A DNA stretch of 64,000 nucleotides from Chitinophagales bacterium. Lineage in GTDB: Bacteria; Bacteroidota; Bacteroidia; Chitinophagales; UBA8649. The notes under the pieces were generated by a model that had not been told where the DNA came from, searched no databases, and saw only the letters and a program-made list of their open reading frames with translations. Position numbers and translations under genes: made by a program. The DNA lies in the NCBI GenBank assembly GCA_020635995.1, contig JACJYS010000007.1, positions 1-64,000 of the forward strand, in the 5' to 3' direction. Each line of letters opens with the position of its first letter. The stretch's first letter is position 1. Below, piece by piece: positions 33,737 through 41,239 of the stretch.

Positions 33737-34462
33737 TTATTGAGTTAACTCTGCTTCCATTTCAATAGCTCTTGGAAAAAGGATATTGTTTTCTAAATGG
33801 ATGTGTTTATGCAAATCATTTTCAAATTCTTTAAGCAAAGCAAAAGCTACTCTGTAGGTGTTGCAAGCATCGGCAGGAGGTGTGTAGTTATTGCTAAGTG
33901 CTGCTATTTCTCTAAAGCGTTCTCCTTCCACATCATGCTCTTGTTTCATCATATTAATAGGATTTTCTACAGTACCAAAATGTGGTTTTTCGGTTATAGA
34001 ATTGCTTAAGCTATTTCTTACCATTTTTTTGATAAAAGGAAAAAGTACTAATTCTTCTTTTTTCATGTGTGCGGCTAAATCGCCAGCCGATTCATCAAAA
34101 ATTTGATATATTTCTTCAAGTTCGGGGTGGTTTATACCATGCACTTTATATATTTTGTGTAGATATGCTTTTAGCTCGGGTGTTCTGCTTTCTATATATC
34201 TGTGATGTGTTTTTTCAATATAGTCTGCTAATAAATCTAAATCCCAAGTTTTAAAATCAATGTCTGTATTGCTTGTTTGCTTGTAGGCATTGTCTATTTT
34301 TTTTCTGAGTTCGTCAGCATTAATATTTTTTTTCTCAGAAACTTGTTCTATTGTTCTATTGCCCTTACAGCAAAAGTCAATATTGTACTCTTTAAAAACA
34401 GAAGCTGTTCTATAATTATCGGCTACTATTTCTCCTATTGTTTTTTCATCTAAATTTTTCAT
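33737..34462 (-). CDS. ric: Iron-sulfur cluster repair di-iron protein (RIC/ScdA/YtfE)
   Basis: 241 aa. The ScdA N-domain contains NIDFCCKGNRTIEQV with the paired Cys at residues 31-32. The hemerythrin-like C-domain supplies the His and Glu ligands (KTHHRYIESR, HMKKEELVLFPFI, MMKQEHDVEGERF, HKHIHLENNILFPR). Repairs Fe-S clusters damaged by nitric oxide and peroxide. It is the third gene of the rrf2-globin-ric run, 68 bp after the globin gene. Confidence 0.93.
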   Translation of the reverse strand: MKNLDEKTIGEIVADNYRTASVFKEYNIDFCCKGNRTIEQVSEKKNINADELRKKIDNAYKQTSNTDIDFKTWDLDLLADYIEKTHHRYIESRTPELKAYLHKIYKVHGINHPELEEIYQIFDESAGDLAAHMKKEELVLFPFIKKMVRNSLSNSITEKPHFGTVENPINMMKQEHDVEGERFREIAALSNNYTPPADACNTYRVAFALLKEFENDLHKHIHLENNILFPRAIEMEAELTQ

Positions 34463-34530
34463 TTTTTTTGTTTAAGTGAATAAAAATTTTTTTCTCACTT
34501 TATCCCTTATCCTTATATATTATTTTAAAC

Positions 34531-34959
34531 TCAGCTTTTAACTGTGTTTAAGTATTCTTTTAATGAGTTATGCTCCGCCATATTGTTTTCCTGTATGTAT
34601 GCAATTTTGTTTTCAAACATTTTAGCCATATTTGTTGCTCTTATTTTAGCTTCTTCTGCTTTTGGTCCTTCAAAATGTTCATCTATATTGCTATGAAAAA
34701 TAGAAACCCAAATATTAAAATGTTCTGCTTTAAGTGGCATAACAGAGTGAGGCTGAAAAGGAGCACCTTGGTAGGTATATTGGTTTAATAAAACCGTTTG
34801 CCAAAACCGAGTAAGCTTTTCTATATGCTCAGCCCATCTATTTTTTATTACCGTATTAAATATAACTCCAATGGTCTCATTGGCTCTAACTTTAGCATAA
34901 AATGTATCTACCATTAAGTGTACATCTTCAACATTTTCTATGTCTTTTTTTACTTTCAA
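34531..34959 (-). CDS. Group III truncated hemoglobin
   Basis: 142 aa. VHLMVDTFYAKVRANETIGVIFN, HIEKLTRFWQTVLLNQYTYQGAP and KAEHFNIWVSIFHSNIDEHFEG match the group III (ctb-like) family, in which the heme-proximal His lies in the EHFNIW helix. Such globins bind O2 and NO and are tied to nitrosative stress. It lies 6 bp after the Rrf2 gene, so the two share a transcript. Confidence 0.9.
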   Translation of the reverse strand: MKVKKDIENVEDVHLMVDTFYAKVRANETIGVIFNTVIKNRWAEHIEKLTRFWQTVLLNQYTYQGAPFQPHSVMPLKAEHFNIWVSIFHSNIDEHFEGPKAEEAKIRATNMAKMFENKIAYIQENNMAEHNSLKEYLNTVKS

Positions 34960-34965
34960 TTTCTT

Positions 34966-35400
34966 TTACAGTTTTAAATACAAATCAATAGTGTTCATTT
35001 TATGAGCAACCTCTAACACGGTAGTATTTTCTAACACATAGCGTAGCTCGTTTTTTACTACTACAAATTTATGATGAACAGGGCACGGCTTTTCAAAACC
35101 ACATTTGGGCAATCCTAAAGCACACTGTGTGTACATATCTTCTCCGTCTATAGCTTCTACTATATGCGATAGTTTAATTTCAGCAAGTTTTTCTTTAGGT
35201 ATTTCAAAACCTCCGTTTGGCCCTTTTACTGAATCAACTATATTCTTTTTGGATAAAATTTGTAGCACTTTGGCTGTAAATGCTTCGGGCGTATCTATAG
35301 CTTCCACTATTTCTTTAATGCCCACTCTTATTCCTAACTGCGACTGCTGAGCTATATATAAAACAGCCTTTATTCCGTATTTACACGATTTTGAAAACAT
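34966..35400 (-). CDS. Rrf2-family regulator, probably NO or iron-sulfur sensing
   Basis: 144 aa. Winged helix in the first 65 residues (YGIKAVLYIAQQ, EAFTAKVLQILSKKNIVDSV, GPNGGF). Three cysteines at 93, 100 and 106 (QCALGLPKC, KPCPVHH) are spaced as for an [2Fe-2S] or [4Fe-4S] cluster in NsrR/IscR proteins. The downstream globin and ric genes make an NsrR-like role likely. Which of the two it is cannot be settled by sequence alone. Confidence 0.88.
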   Translation of the reverse strand: MFSKSCKYGIKAVLYIAQQSQLGIRVGIKEIVEAIDTPEAFTAKVLQILSKKNIVDSVKGPNGGFEIPKEKLAEIKLSHIVEAIDGEDMYTQCALGLPKCGFEKPCPVHHKFVVVKNELRYVLENTTVLEVAHKMNTIDLYLKL

Positions 35401-35407
35401 AACTATA

Positions 35408-35415
35408 CAAAGCTA
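35408..35415 (-). promoter_or_regulatory. -7 box of the rrf2-globin-ric operon
   Basis: Minus-strand TAGCTTTG fits TAnnTTTG, 8 bp before the rrf2 ATG. The -33 region is occupied by the palindrome at 35429-35454. Confidence 0.55.
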
Positions 35416-35428
35416 CAAAATTATTTAC

Positions 35429-35454
35429 AATAAAAGATGTGTCTATCTTTTATT
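35429..35454. promoter_or_regulatory. Perfect palindrome upstream of rrf2, candidate operator
   Basis: AATAAAAGAT, spacer GTGTCT, ATCTTTTATT: a perfect 10-bp inverted repeat overlapping the rrf2 -33 region and the feoB stop codon. The half site and the GTGTCT element also occur before pgk-feoAB (38843-38862). A likely site for the adjacent Rrf2 regulator; a role as feoB terminator is an alternative. Confidence 0.5.
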
Positions 35455-37399
35455 TTAATAATTGATAACTAAAAAATGCTAAAACATAGGCAAGTACGTT
35501 CATATATAGCAGTTGAAGTGCTGCGTATTTCCAACTATTTGTTTCTTTTACCATTATGGCTAAAGTACTCATACATTGCATAGCAAAAACATAAAACAGC
35601 AATAATGAAACAGATGTGGCGGTGGTAAAAACAGGTGTTCCATCTATCTTTTTTTCATTTTTAAGTCGGTTTATTATGCCCGTTTCATCATTGGCATCTA
35701 TACTGTAAATGGTAGATAAAGTGCCTACAAAAACCTCTCTGGCAGCAAAAGAACTTAATAATGCTATTCCTATTTTCCAATCATATCCTAAAGGTTTTAT
35801 AACGGGTTCAATGGCTTTGCCTGCGTAGCCTAAGTATGAATATTCTAATTTGCTACTGCTAAAAGAAATGTTTTCTGCTTGTGCTTTTTCATTAATAAAC
35901 GTATCATTTTTGGGACTAAATGATGCTAAAAACCATAAAATAATTGATATAGTAAAAATTATTTTGCCTGCATTTAATACAAATGATTTAGTTTTTTGGT
36001 AAACGCTTATACCTAAATTTTTCCATGCTGGTTTTCTATAAATAGGAAGCTCTAATACCCAGTTGTTATTTCCTTGTATTTTACTGTATTTGTTTACTAA
36101 CCATGTAGTAGTTAATGTAGCTATTACACCCAGCATATACAAAGCTAAAAGTACCAAGCCTCTGTAGTCAAAAATACCATTATTTAAAGGAAAAAGAATG
36201 GTAATGAGTATGGTATAAACAGGTAGTCTGGCACTACAAGTCATAAAGGGAATGGCAATAATGGCGGCAAATCGTTCTCTCGGATTTTCTATTATTCTGG
36301 TACTCATAATAGCCGGTATGGCACATGCCCAGCCCGAAATTAATGGTACTACACTATGTCCACTTAATCCAAACTTTTTTAAAAAATTATCGGCAATAAA
36401 AGAAATTCTTGACATATAACCTACTTGCTCTAAAAAACCTATGAGCGTAAAAAGTATAGCAATTTGCGGTACAAATATTATTATTCCTGTTATTCCGGGT
36501 ATAATGGCATTGCTTACAAGATTTGCTAACCAATGTATGCTTATAATTTCGCTAAAATAACCCGATAGCCATGTCATGCCGCTGTCTATCCAGTCCATAG
36601 GAAAACTGGATACAAAAAACACGGTTTCAAATACTAAATATAAAACACCTAAAAATATAAGAATACCAAAGATAGGGTGCAATAAAATTCGGTCTATTTT
36701 GTTGGAATATAAACTGTAAGGTATATCATTGGGTGTTTTAACGCATGAATGTATTATTTCGGCTATAATTTTGCTGCGTTTGGCAGTGTCTGTTTTCCAA
36801 AAACTTAGATTTGTTTCATTTTTAACTAACTCAAAATAATTATTCTCTATTTTATTATTGCTTTCGCTTTCAAAAAAGCTTCTGTTTATTGAATTGGGAA
36901 CATAAAATTTATTGTCTTTTATTTTTTGTTTAAGCGTATCTATGCCTTCGCCAGTTCTTGAGTTTATTAAAACGATATCGCAACCCAATCTGTTTTTTAA
37001 AAGTTTGACATCTATTTCTATCTTATTTTTTTCAAGTTCATCTTTAAAATTTAGAGCTATTAAGCTGGGAATTTGTAAATCTGCTATTTGCGAAAACAGT
37101 AATAAACTGTGCGAAAGTTGCATACTATTGGCAACAAAAATGATATTGTTTTGTTCTTCTTTAGCTTTTAAAACATAGTCTTTAGCTATTTTTTCTTCGG
37201 GAGAATTAGCAATTATAGACTCTAAACCGGGAAGGTCTATAATATTGTTGTTTAAAAATGTTCCTTTTTTTACGGCAACAGTAACTCCCGAAAAATTACC
37301 TATTTTTTGATTTAAACCAGTTAGTTGATTGAAAAGACTTGATTTTCCCGCATTTGGTTTGCCAACCAAGAAAAAAGAATTTACATTACTATTTCCCAT
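35450..37399 (-). CDS. feoB: Ferrous iron transport protein B
   Basis: 649 aa. The N-terminal G domain has G1 GKPNAGKSS (residues 13-21), G3 DLPGLES and G4-like LNFKDE (Asn-x-x-Asp). The membrane domain starts near residue 235 (ILLHPIFGILIFLGVLY) with the Cys-bearing gate GWACAIPAIMSTR and a second gate MTCSARLPVY, and ends in AREVFVGTLSTIYS and further helices. Imports Fe(II). It overlaps feoA by 19 bp. Together with pgk it forms an unusual transcription unit. Confidence 0.95.
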   Translation of the reverse strand: MGNSNVNSFFLVGKPNAGKSSLFNQLTGLNQKIGNFSGVTVAVKKGTFLNNNIIDLPGLESIIANSPEEKIAKDYVLKAKEEQNNIIFVANSMQLSHSLLLFSQIADLQIPSLIALNFKDELEKNKIEIDVKLLKNRLGCDIVLINSRTGEGIDTLKQKIKDNKFYVPNSINRSFFESESNNKIENNYFELVKNETNLSFWKTDTAKRSKIIAEIIHSCVKTPNDIPYSLYSNKIDRILLHPIFGILIFLGVLYLVFETVFFVSSFPMDWIDSGMTWLSGYFSEIISIHWLANLVSNAIIPGITGIIIFVPQIAILFTLIGFLEQVGYMSRISFIADNFLKKFGLSGHSVVPLISGWACAIPAIMSTRIIENPRERFAAIIAIPFMTCSARLPVYTILITILFPLNNGIFDYRGLVLLALYMLGVIATLTTTWLVNKYSKIQGNNNWVLELPIYRKPAWKNLGISVYQKTKSFVLNAGKIIFTISIILWFLASFSPKNDTFINEKAQAENISFSSSKLEYSYLGYAGKAIEPVIKPLGYDWKIGIALLSSFAAREVFVGTLSTIYSIDANDETGIINRLKNEKKIDGTPVFTTATSVSLLLFYVFAMQCMSTLAIMVKETNSWKYAALQLLYMNVLAYVLAFFSYQLLK

Positions 37400-37584
37400 T
37401 TAATTTTATTGAAATCTTCATTTCTGAGAGAAATAGACTTGTTATCAAAGTTGATTATAGTAAGGTTAAAAAGGGTAGGAGCATAGCCTTTTGTAAAAAT
37501 AGTACCTACGCCAATATTGTGGGAGAGCAAAAAGCTTTCAAATTCTTCTGAACCCAGTATTTCTATAACCTTATATTTGTTCAT
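37381..37584 (-). CDS. feoA: Ferrous iron transport protein A (FeoA domain)
   Basis: 67 aa. A small SH3-like domain (HNIGVGTIFTKGYAPTLFNL, KSISLRNEDFNKIKWEI) in the FeoA place just before feoB, with a 19-bp overlap. Short and diverged, so the call leans on context. It begins 3 bp after the pgk stop. Confidence 0.8.
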   Translation of the reverse strand: MNKYKVIEILGSEEFESFLLSHNIGVGTIFTKGYAPTLFNLTIINFDNKSISLRNEDFNKIKWEIVM

Positions 37585-37587
37585 TAT

Positions 37588-38799
37588 TTATATTAAAGCT
37601 TCAATTCCCGGAAGGTTTTTACCTTCAAAAAGTTCTAATAAAGCACCGCCACCTGTAGAAACATAGCTTACTTGGTCTGCTAAGTCAAATTTATTGATGG
37701 CAGCCACAGAATCGCCACCGCCTATTAAGCTAAATGCTCCATTTTTAGTAGCTTTTGCCACTGCTTTTGCTATTGTTTTGGTTCCTTCTTGAAATTTATT
37801 CATTTCAAAAACGCCCATGGGACCATTCCATAAAATAGTTGCAGAGTTTTCTATTATTTGGGCAAAATCTTTTTGGGCTTTTGAGCCTATATCTAATCCC
37901 ATCCAGCCTTCAGGTATTTCCATATTATTGGCGGTTTTTGTGTTGGCATCATTATTAAAATCATCAGCTATAATTGAATCTTCGGGCAAAACAATTTTTA
38001 CATTATTTTTCTTAGCTTTTTCTAATAAATCTAAAGCCATATCTAATTTATCATCTTCTACTAATGATTTTCCTATATTGCCACCTTTAGCTTTAAAAAA
38101 AGTGTAAGCCATTCCGCCACCTATTAAAATATTGTCGGCTTTATTAATTAAGTTGTTAATAATTTCAATTTTATCAGATACCTTAGCTCCTCCCAAAATG
38201 GCTGTAAAAGGATGTTTTGTATCGTTAAGTATTTTGTATGCGTTATCAACTTCTGCTGCCATTAAATAACCCATAAATTTATGCTCTGGTTTAAAATAGT
38301 GAGCTATTATAGATGTAGAAGCGTGTGCACGATGAGCAGTACCAAAGGCATCGTTAACGTACACCTGCCCATGCTGCGAAAGCATATCGGCAAAATCCTC
38401 ATCGCCCATTTCTTCTTCCGGATAAAAACGTAGGTTTTCTAATAAAACAACTTCTCCGTTTTTTAAGTTTTTAGTTGTATTAAACGCTTTTTCACTTGCG
38501 GCATCATCTTCAAAAATAATTGGCGTATTTAGCTTTTTGCTTAAATAAGGTACAATATGTTTTAAAGAAAATTTTTCTTCAGCACCTAAAGCTACACTTT
38601 GCAAACCCTTTTTTGGTCTGCCCAAGTGGCTCATTAGCACCACGCTTCCTCCGTCTTTAAGTATTTTATTTATGGTGGATAAAGATTTATCTATTCGGGT
38701 GGTATCGCTTATATTATATTCATTATCAAGAGGTACGTTAAAATCTACTCTTATTAAAGCTCTTGTATTGTTGAAATTAAAGTCATTAATTTTATTCAT
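37588..38799 (-). CDS. pgk: Phosphoglycerate kinase
   Basis: 403 aa, normal length. RVDFNVPLDN near the N-terminus, SHLGRPK, ENLRFYPEEEMGD, the hinge VGGAKVSDK-like LGGAKVSDKIEIINNL, and the nucleotide-binding GGGDSVAAINKF near the C-terminus. Glycolytic ATP-forming step. The stop lies 3 bp before feoA, so iron uptake genes are read from the pgk promoter. Confidence 0.97.
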   Translation of the reverse strand: MNKINDFNFNNTRALIRVDFNVPLDNEYNISDTTRIDKSLSTINKILKDGGSVVLMSHLGRPKKGLQSVALGAEEKFSLKHIVPYLSKKLNTPIIFEDDAASEKAFNTTKNLKNGEVVLLENLRFYPEEEMGDEDFADMLSQHGQVYVNDAFGTAHRAHASTSIIAHYFKPEHKFMGYLMAAEVDNAYKILNDTKHPFTAILGGAKVSDKIEIINNLINKADNILIGGGMAYTFFKAKGGNIGKSLVEDDKLDMALDLLEKAKKNNVKIVLPEDSIIADDFNNDANTKTANNMEIPEGWMGLDIGSKAQKDFAQIIENSATILWNGPMGVFEMNKFQEGTKTIAKAVAKATKNGAFSLIGGGDSVAAINKFDLADQVSYVSTGGGALLELFEGKNLPGIEALI

Positions 38800-38818
38800 A
38801 CTAATTCTAAATAGAATG

Positions 38819-38862
38819 CAAAATTAATGAAATCTTTATTCAAATAAAAGATAAAGGTGTCT
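38819..38862 (-). promoter_or_regulatory. Promoter and candidate operator of pgk-feoA-feoB
   Basis: Minus-strand -7 box TAATTTTG (38826-38819) with TTTT at -33 (19-bp spacer). On the + strand AATAAAAGAT (38843-38852) and GTGTCT (38857-38862) cover the -33 region, the same two elements as in the palindrome before rrf2. Confidence 0.5.
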
Positions 38863-38896
38863 TTGATAAAAATTAATTCTAAAAATTAGAAAAGTA

Positions 38897-38927
38897 GTTG
38901 GAAAAACAAAAAAACCATTTATATTTG
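38897..38927 (+). promoter_or_regulatory. Promoter of tRNA-Glu
   Basis: GTTG (38897-38900), 19-bp spacer, TATATTTG (38920-38927). It is followed by about 65 nt of 5' leader before the mature tRNA. Confidence 0.65.
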
Positions 38928-38999
38928 CAGTCCCTTACGAAATTTCCTATGGTTAGGAAGCCGAATTGCGGAGGTAAAAAGTGAGAAATCACTACGAAT

Positions 39000-39074
39000 G
39001 GCCCCTTCGTCTATCGGTTAGGACGCCAGGTTTTCATCCTGGAAAGAGGGGTTCGATTCCCCTAGGGGCTACCA
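39000..39074 (+). tRNA. tRNA-Glu (TTC)
   Basis: 75 nt with encoded CCA. Acceptor GGCCCCT / AGGGGCT (one G-U pair), anticodon stem CCAGG / CCTGG with loop TTTTCAT (anticodon TTC), T arm GGGGTTCGATTCCCC. Confidence 0.96.
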
Positions 39075-39106
39075 AAGCTCCGGCAGAAATGCCGGGGCTT
39101 TTTTTG
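39074..39106 (+). terminator. Intrinsic terminator of tRNA-Glu
   Basis: 12-bp stem AAAGCTCCGGCA / TGCCGGGGCTTT (one G-T pair), GAAA loop, then TTTT. Confidence 0.85.
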
Positions 39107-39167
39107 TGTATATAAGTTTTGGATATGTTATTGTTGAAAAAATGAAGCTGTTTACATACAATATAAA

Positions 39168-39208
39168 ATAAAAAACTCGTGCCACGATTCTAAGTCGCAG
39201 CACGAGTT
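39168..39208 (-). terminator. Intrinsic terminator of cysE-cysK
   Basis: AACTCGTGC / GCACGAGTT (39174-39182 with 39200-39208) followed on the minus strand by TTTTTTATTTT. It lies 26 bp past the cysK stop. Confidence 0.8.
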
Positions 39209-39233
39209 CATAATAGCACTCTCTTACCAATAC

Positions 39234-40163
39234 CTAAAAATCTTTAGGTTTATGAAATAAATCATCTACGCTAAAATATCTTTCGCCTGTATCGTAAGAG
39301 AAGGTTAAAATTCGGCTTCCTTTAGGTAGTTCTTTAATTTTTTTAGCCACAGCAGCTAAAGATGCTCCCGTAGATATGCCACTTAAAATGCCTTCTTCTT
39401 TTGCCAATCTTCTTGCATACTCATAAGATTCTTCTTTATCTACTTGTATAGCTCCGTCTAAAACTTTAGTATCTAAAACTTTAGGTATAAAACCTGCTCC
39501 AATTCCTTGCAGTGGGTGTCCGCCCGGTGCACCACCGCTAATAACGGGAGATAGGGTAGGTTCAACAGCAAAAGATTTAAGTTTAGGAAATTTTTGTTTT
39601 AAAACTTCACTTACTCCGGTTATATGTCCGCCTGTGCCTACGCCTGTTATTAAATAATCAATACCTTCAGGGAAATCGTTTAAAATTTCTAAAGCGGTAG
39701 TTTTTTTATGAATTTCTGTATTAGCTTCATTTTCAAACTGTTGTGGAATCCAAGCGTTTTTGTATTCTTTGGCTAACTCAGCAGCTCCGTTTATAGCTCC
39801 TTTCATGCCTAATTCTCGTGGTGTTAGCTTAAATTCGGCACCATAAGCAGCCATTATTCGTCTTCTTTCTAAACTCATAGACTCCGGCATTACTAAAATA
39901 ACTTTGTATCCTTTTACAGCTGCCACAAACGATAAACCTATTCCTGTATTTCCCGATGTGGGCTCTATTATTACCGAATCTTTGTTTAATAATCCTTTTT
40001 TTTCTGCATCTTCTATCATTGCCAATGCTATTCTGTCTTTTATAGAAGCACCCGGATTTTGGCGTTCCAATTTTATATACACTTCATAGTCCTTTGGAAA
40101 TAAATGATTGATTTTTACGTGAGGAGTGTTTCCTATAATTTCTAAAATGTTGTTTACTTTCAT
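39234..40163 (-). CDS. cysK: Cysteine synthase (O-acetylserine sulfhydrylase)
   Basis: 309 aa. The PLP-binding Lys is residue 42 in NPGASIKDRIA; the substrate loop is TSGNTGIGLSF and the phosphate-binding loop GVGTGGHITG. Makes cysteine from O-acetylserine and sulfide. It follows cysE after 14 bp, so both are under the cysteine leader at 41.1 kb. Could also be named cysM; length and motifs fit CysK/CysM equally. Confidence 0.93.
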   Translation of the reverse strand: MKVNNILEIIGNTPHVKINHLFPKDYEVYIKLERQNPGASIKDRIALAMIEDAEKKGLLNKDSVIIEPTSGNTGIGLSFVAAVKGYKVILVMPESMSLERRRIMAAYGAEFKLTPRELGMKGAINGAAELAKEYKNAWIPQQFENEANTEIHKKTTALEILNDFPEGIDYLITGVGTGGHITGVSEVLKQKFPKLKSFAVEPTLSPVISGGAPGGHPLQGIGAGFIPKVLDTKVLDGAIQVDKEESYEYARRLAKEEGILSGISTGASLAAVAKKIKELPKGSRILTFSYDTGERYFSVDDLFHKPKDF

Positions 40164-40177
40164 GTTTTTTAATTTTA

Positions 40178-40993
40178 TTAAATTGAATAATCTATATCTT
40201 GTTTAAATGAATCGGTGTTTCTTATTTTTATTTCGTGGGTTGATAATACTATAGAGTTTGATAATACACTTTGCGTTAGCCAAACATTACCTCCAATTAT
40301 TGATTTTTCGCCTATTGTGGTGTTTCCTCCTAAAATGGTTGCTCCTGAGTAAATAATTACATCATCTTTTATAGTAGGATGTCTTTTAGTATTGCTATAT
40401 TTTTTTGCCACATTTAATGCACCTAAAGTTACACCTTGGTAAATTTTTACATTATTGCCTATTATGGTAGTTTCGCCTATTACTACTCCTGTGCCGTGGT
40501 CTATAAAAAAAGCATTGCCAATCTTTGCACCCGGGTGTATATCTATACCTGTTTTGCGGTGTGCGTATTCCGACATTATTCGGGCTATATAAGGTATTTC
40601 TAAAAGATGAATTTCGTGTGCTAAACGATAAACTGCCGTAGCATAAAAACCGGGGTAGGCATTTATAATTTCTACAATTGATTTAGCCGCAGGGTCAAAA
40701 TTTAAAGTGTTTTCGGCATCTACAATTAATTTATCAAATATTTTGGGTAGTTTATTGAAAAATAGGATTTCTATCTCCTCAATTTCTTTTTCTGAATAAA
40801 GTTGCAGCTCATTTAATATTTGCAACAAAGATTTTTTAAGAAAAATTAGTTGCTTATCCAGTTCAACAGATTTATCTCTTATAGGAAATAGAAAATGAAT
40901 TAATCCATCGGTAAAAGTTTCAACATTAGCAATGCTTGGCAAGCTAATATCCAGCTGATTGGTAAAATTTTGTATTTTATTTATAATATTCAT
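40178..40993 (-). CDS. cysE: Serine O-acetyltransferase
   Basis: 271 aa. A helical N-terminal domain and a left-handed beta-helix of hexapeptide repeats with GIDIHPGAKIGNAFFIDHGTG (catalytic His region), VVIGETTIIGNNVKIYQGV and SIIGGNVWLTQSV. Acetylates serine, the first committed step to cysteine. The ATG is 3 bp after the T run of an intrinsic terminator and about 73 bp after a Cys-rich leader peptide, so expression depends on read-through. Confidence 0.92.
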   Translation of the reverse strand: MNIINKIQNFTNQLDISLPSIANVETFTDGLIHFLFPIRDKSVELDKQLIFLKKSLLQILNELQLYSEKEIEEIEILFFNKLPKIFDKLIVDAENTLNFDPAAKSIVEIINAYPGFYATAVYRLAHEIHLLEIPYIARIMSEYAHRKTGIDIHPGAKIGNAFFIDHGTGVVIGETTIIGNNVKIYQGVTLGALNVAKKYSNTKRHPTIKDDVIIYSGATILGGNTTIGEKSIIGGNVWLTQSVLSNSIVLSTHEIKIRNTDSFKQDIDYSI

Positions 40994-40996
40994 AGC

Positions 40997-41029
40997 AAAA
41001 AAAAAGCCCTTTCATTTTCAGAAAGGGCT
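40997..41029 (-). terminator. Attenuator terminator before cysE
   Basis: On the minus strand AGCCCTTTC (41029-41021), loop of 7, GAAAGGGCT (41013-41005), then eight T. It ends 3 bp before the cysE ATG and lies inside the cys transcript, after the leader peptide and before the first enzyme gene. It is not needed by secDF, which has its own terminator at 41179-41216. Confidence 0.85.
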
Positions 41030-41065
41030 ATAAAAGTTATTTATTAATTTAATACAATAGAGCTA

Positions 41066-41125
41066 TTACCTTCCTGTTTTAGAAAGAGTGCAACAACACA
41101 CTGTATTAGTATTTAAAAAATTCAT
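41066..41125 (-). CDS. Cysteine-rich leader peptide of the cysE-cysK operon
   Basis: A 19-codon frame encodes MNFLNTNTVCCCTLSKTGR, start ATG 41125, stop TAA 41068-41066. Three Cys codons in a row (TGT TGT TGC, 41098-41090) sit in the middle. It lies between a strong promoter, whose -7 box ends only 5 bp before the ATG, and an intrinsic terminator that directly precedes cysE. This is the usual layout of an amino-acid attenuator leader; the residue it counts is the end product of the operon. No ribosome binding site fits upstream; translation is probably leaderless or nearly so. Confidence 0.75.
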   Translation of the reverse strand: MNFLNTNTVCCCTLSKTGR

Positions 41126-41129
41126 GCGA

Positions 41130-41160
41130 CTAAGTTAGACTTTATATTTTATTATTCAAA
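41130..41160 (-). promoter_or_regulatory. Promoter of the cys leader and cysE-cysK
   Basis: Minus-strand TTTG (41160-41157), 19-bp spacer, TAACTTAG (41137-41130), one base from TAnnTTTG. Only TCGC separates the box from the leader ATG. Confidence 0.75.
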
Positions 41161-41178
41161 CTATTTAAAGTTTTTTTA

Positions 41179-41216
41179 GAAAAAAATAAGCCCAATACTT
41201 TCTGTATCGGGCTTAT
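41179..41216 (-). terminator. Intrinsic terminator of secDF
   Basis: ATAAGCCCAATAC / GTATCGGGCTTAT (one mismatch) with TTTCT loop, followed on the minus strand by TTTTTT. It ends about 20 bp before the cys -33 element. Confidence 0.8.
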
Positions 41217-41239
41217 GAATATGAAATTTGTCTTAATTA

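Noticed and set aside
41005..41029. The hairpin before cysE as the secDF terminator
   Set aside because: secDF already has a good terminator at 41179-41216, and a promoter and peptide lie between the two hairpins.
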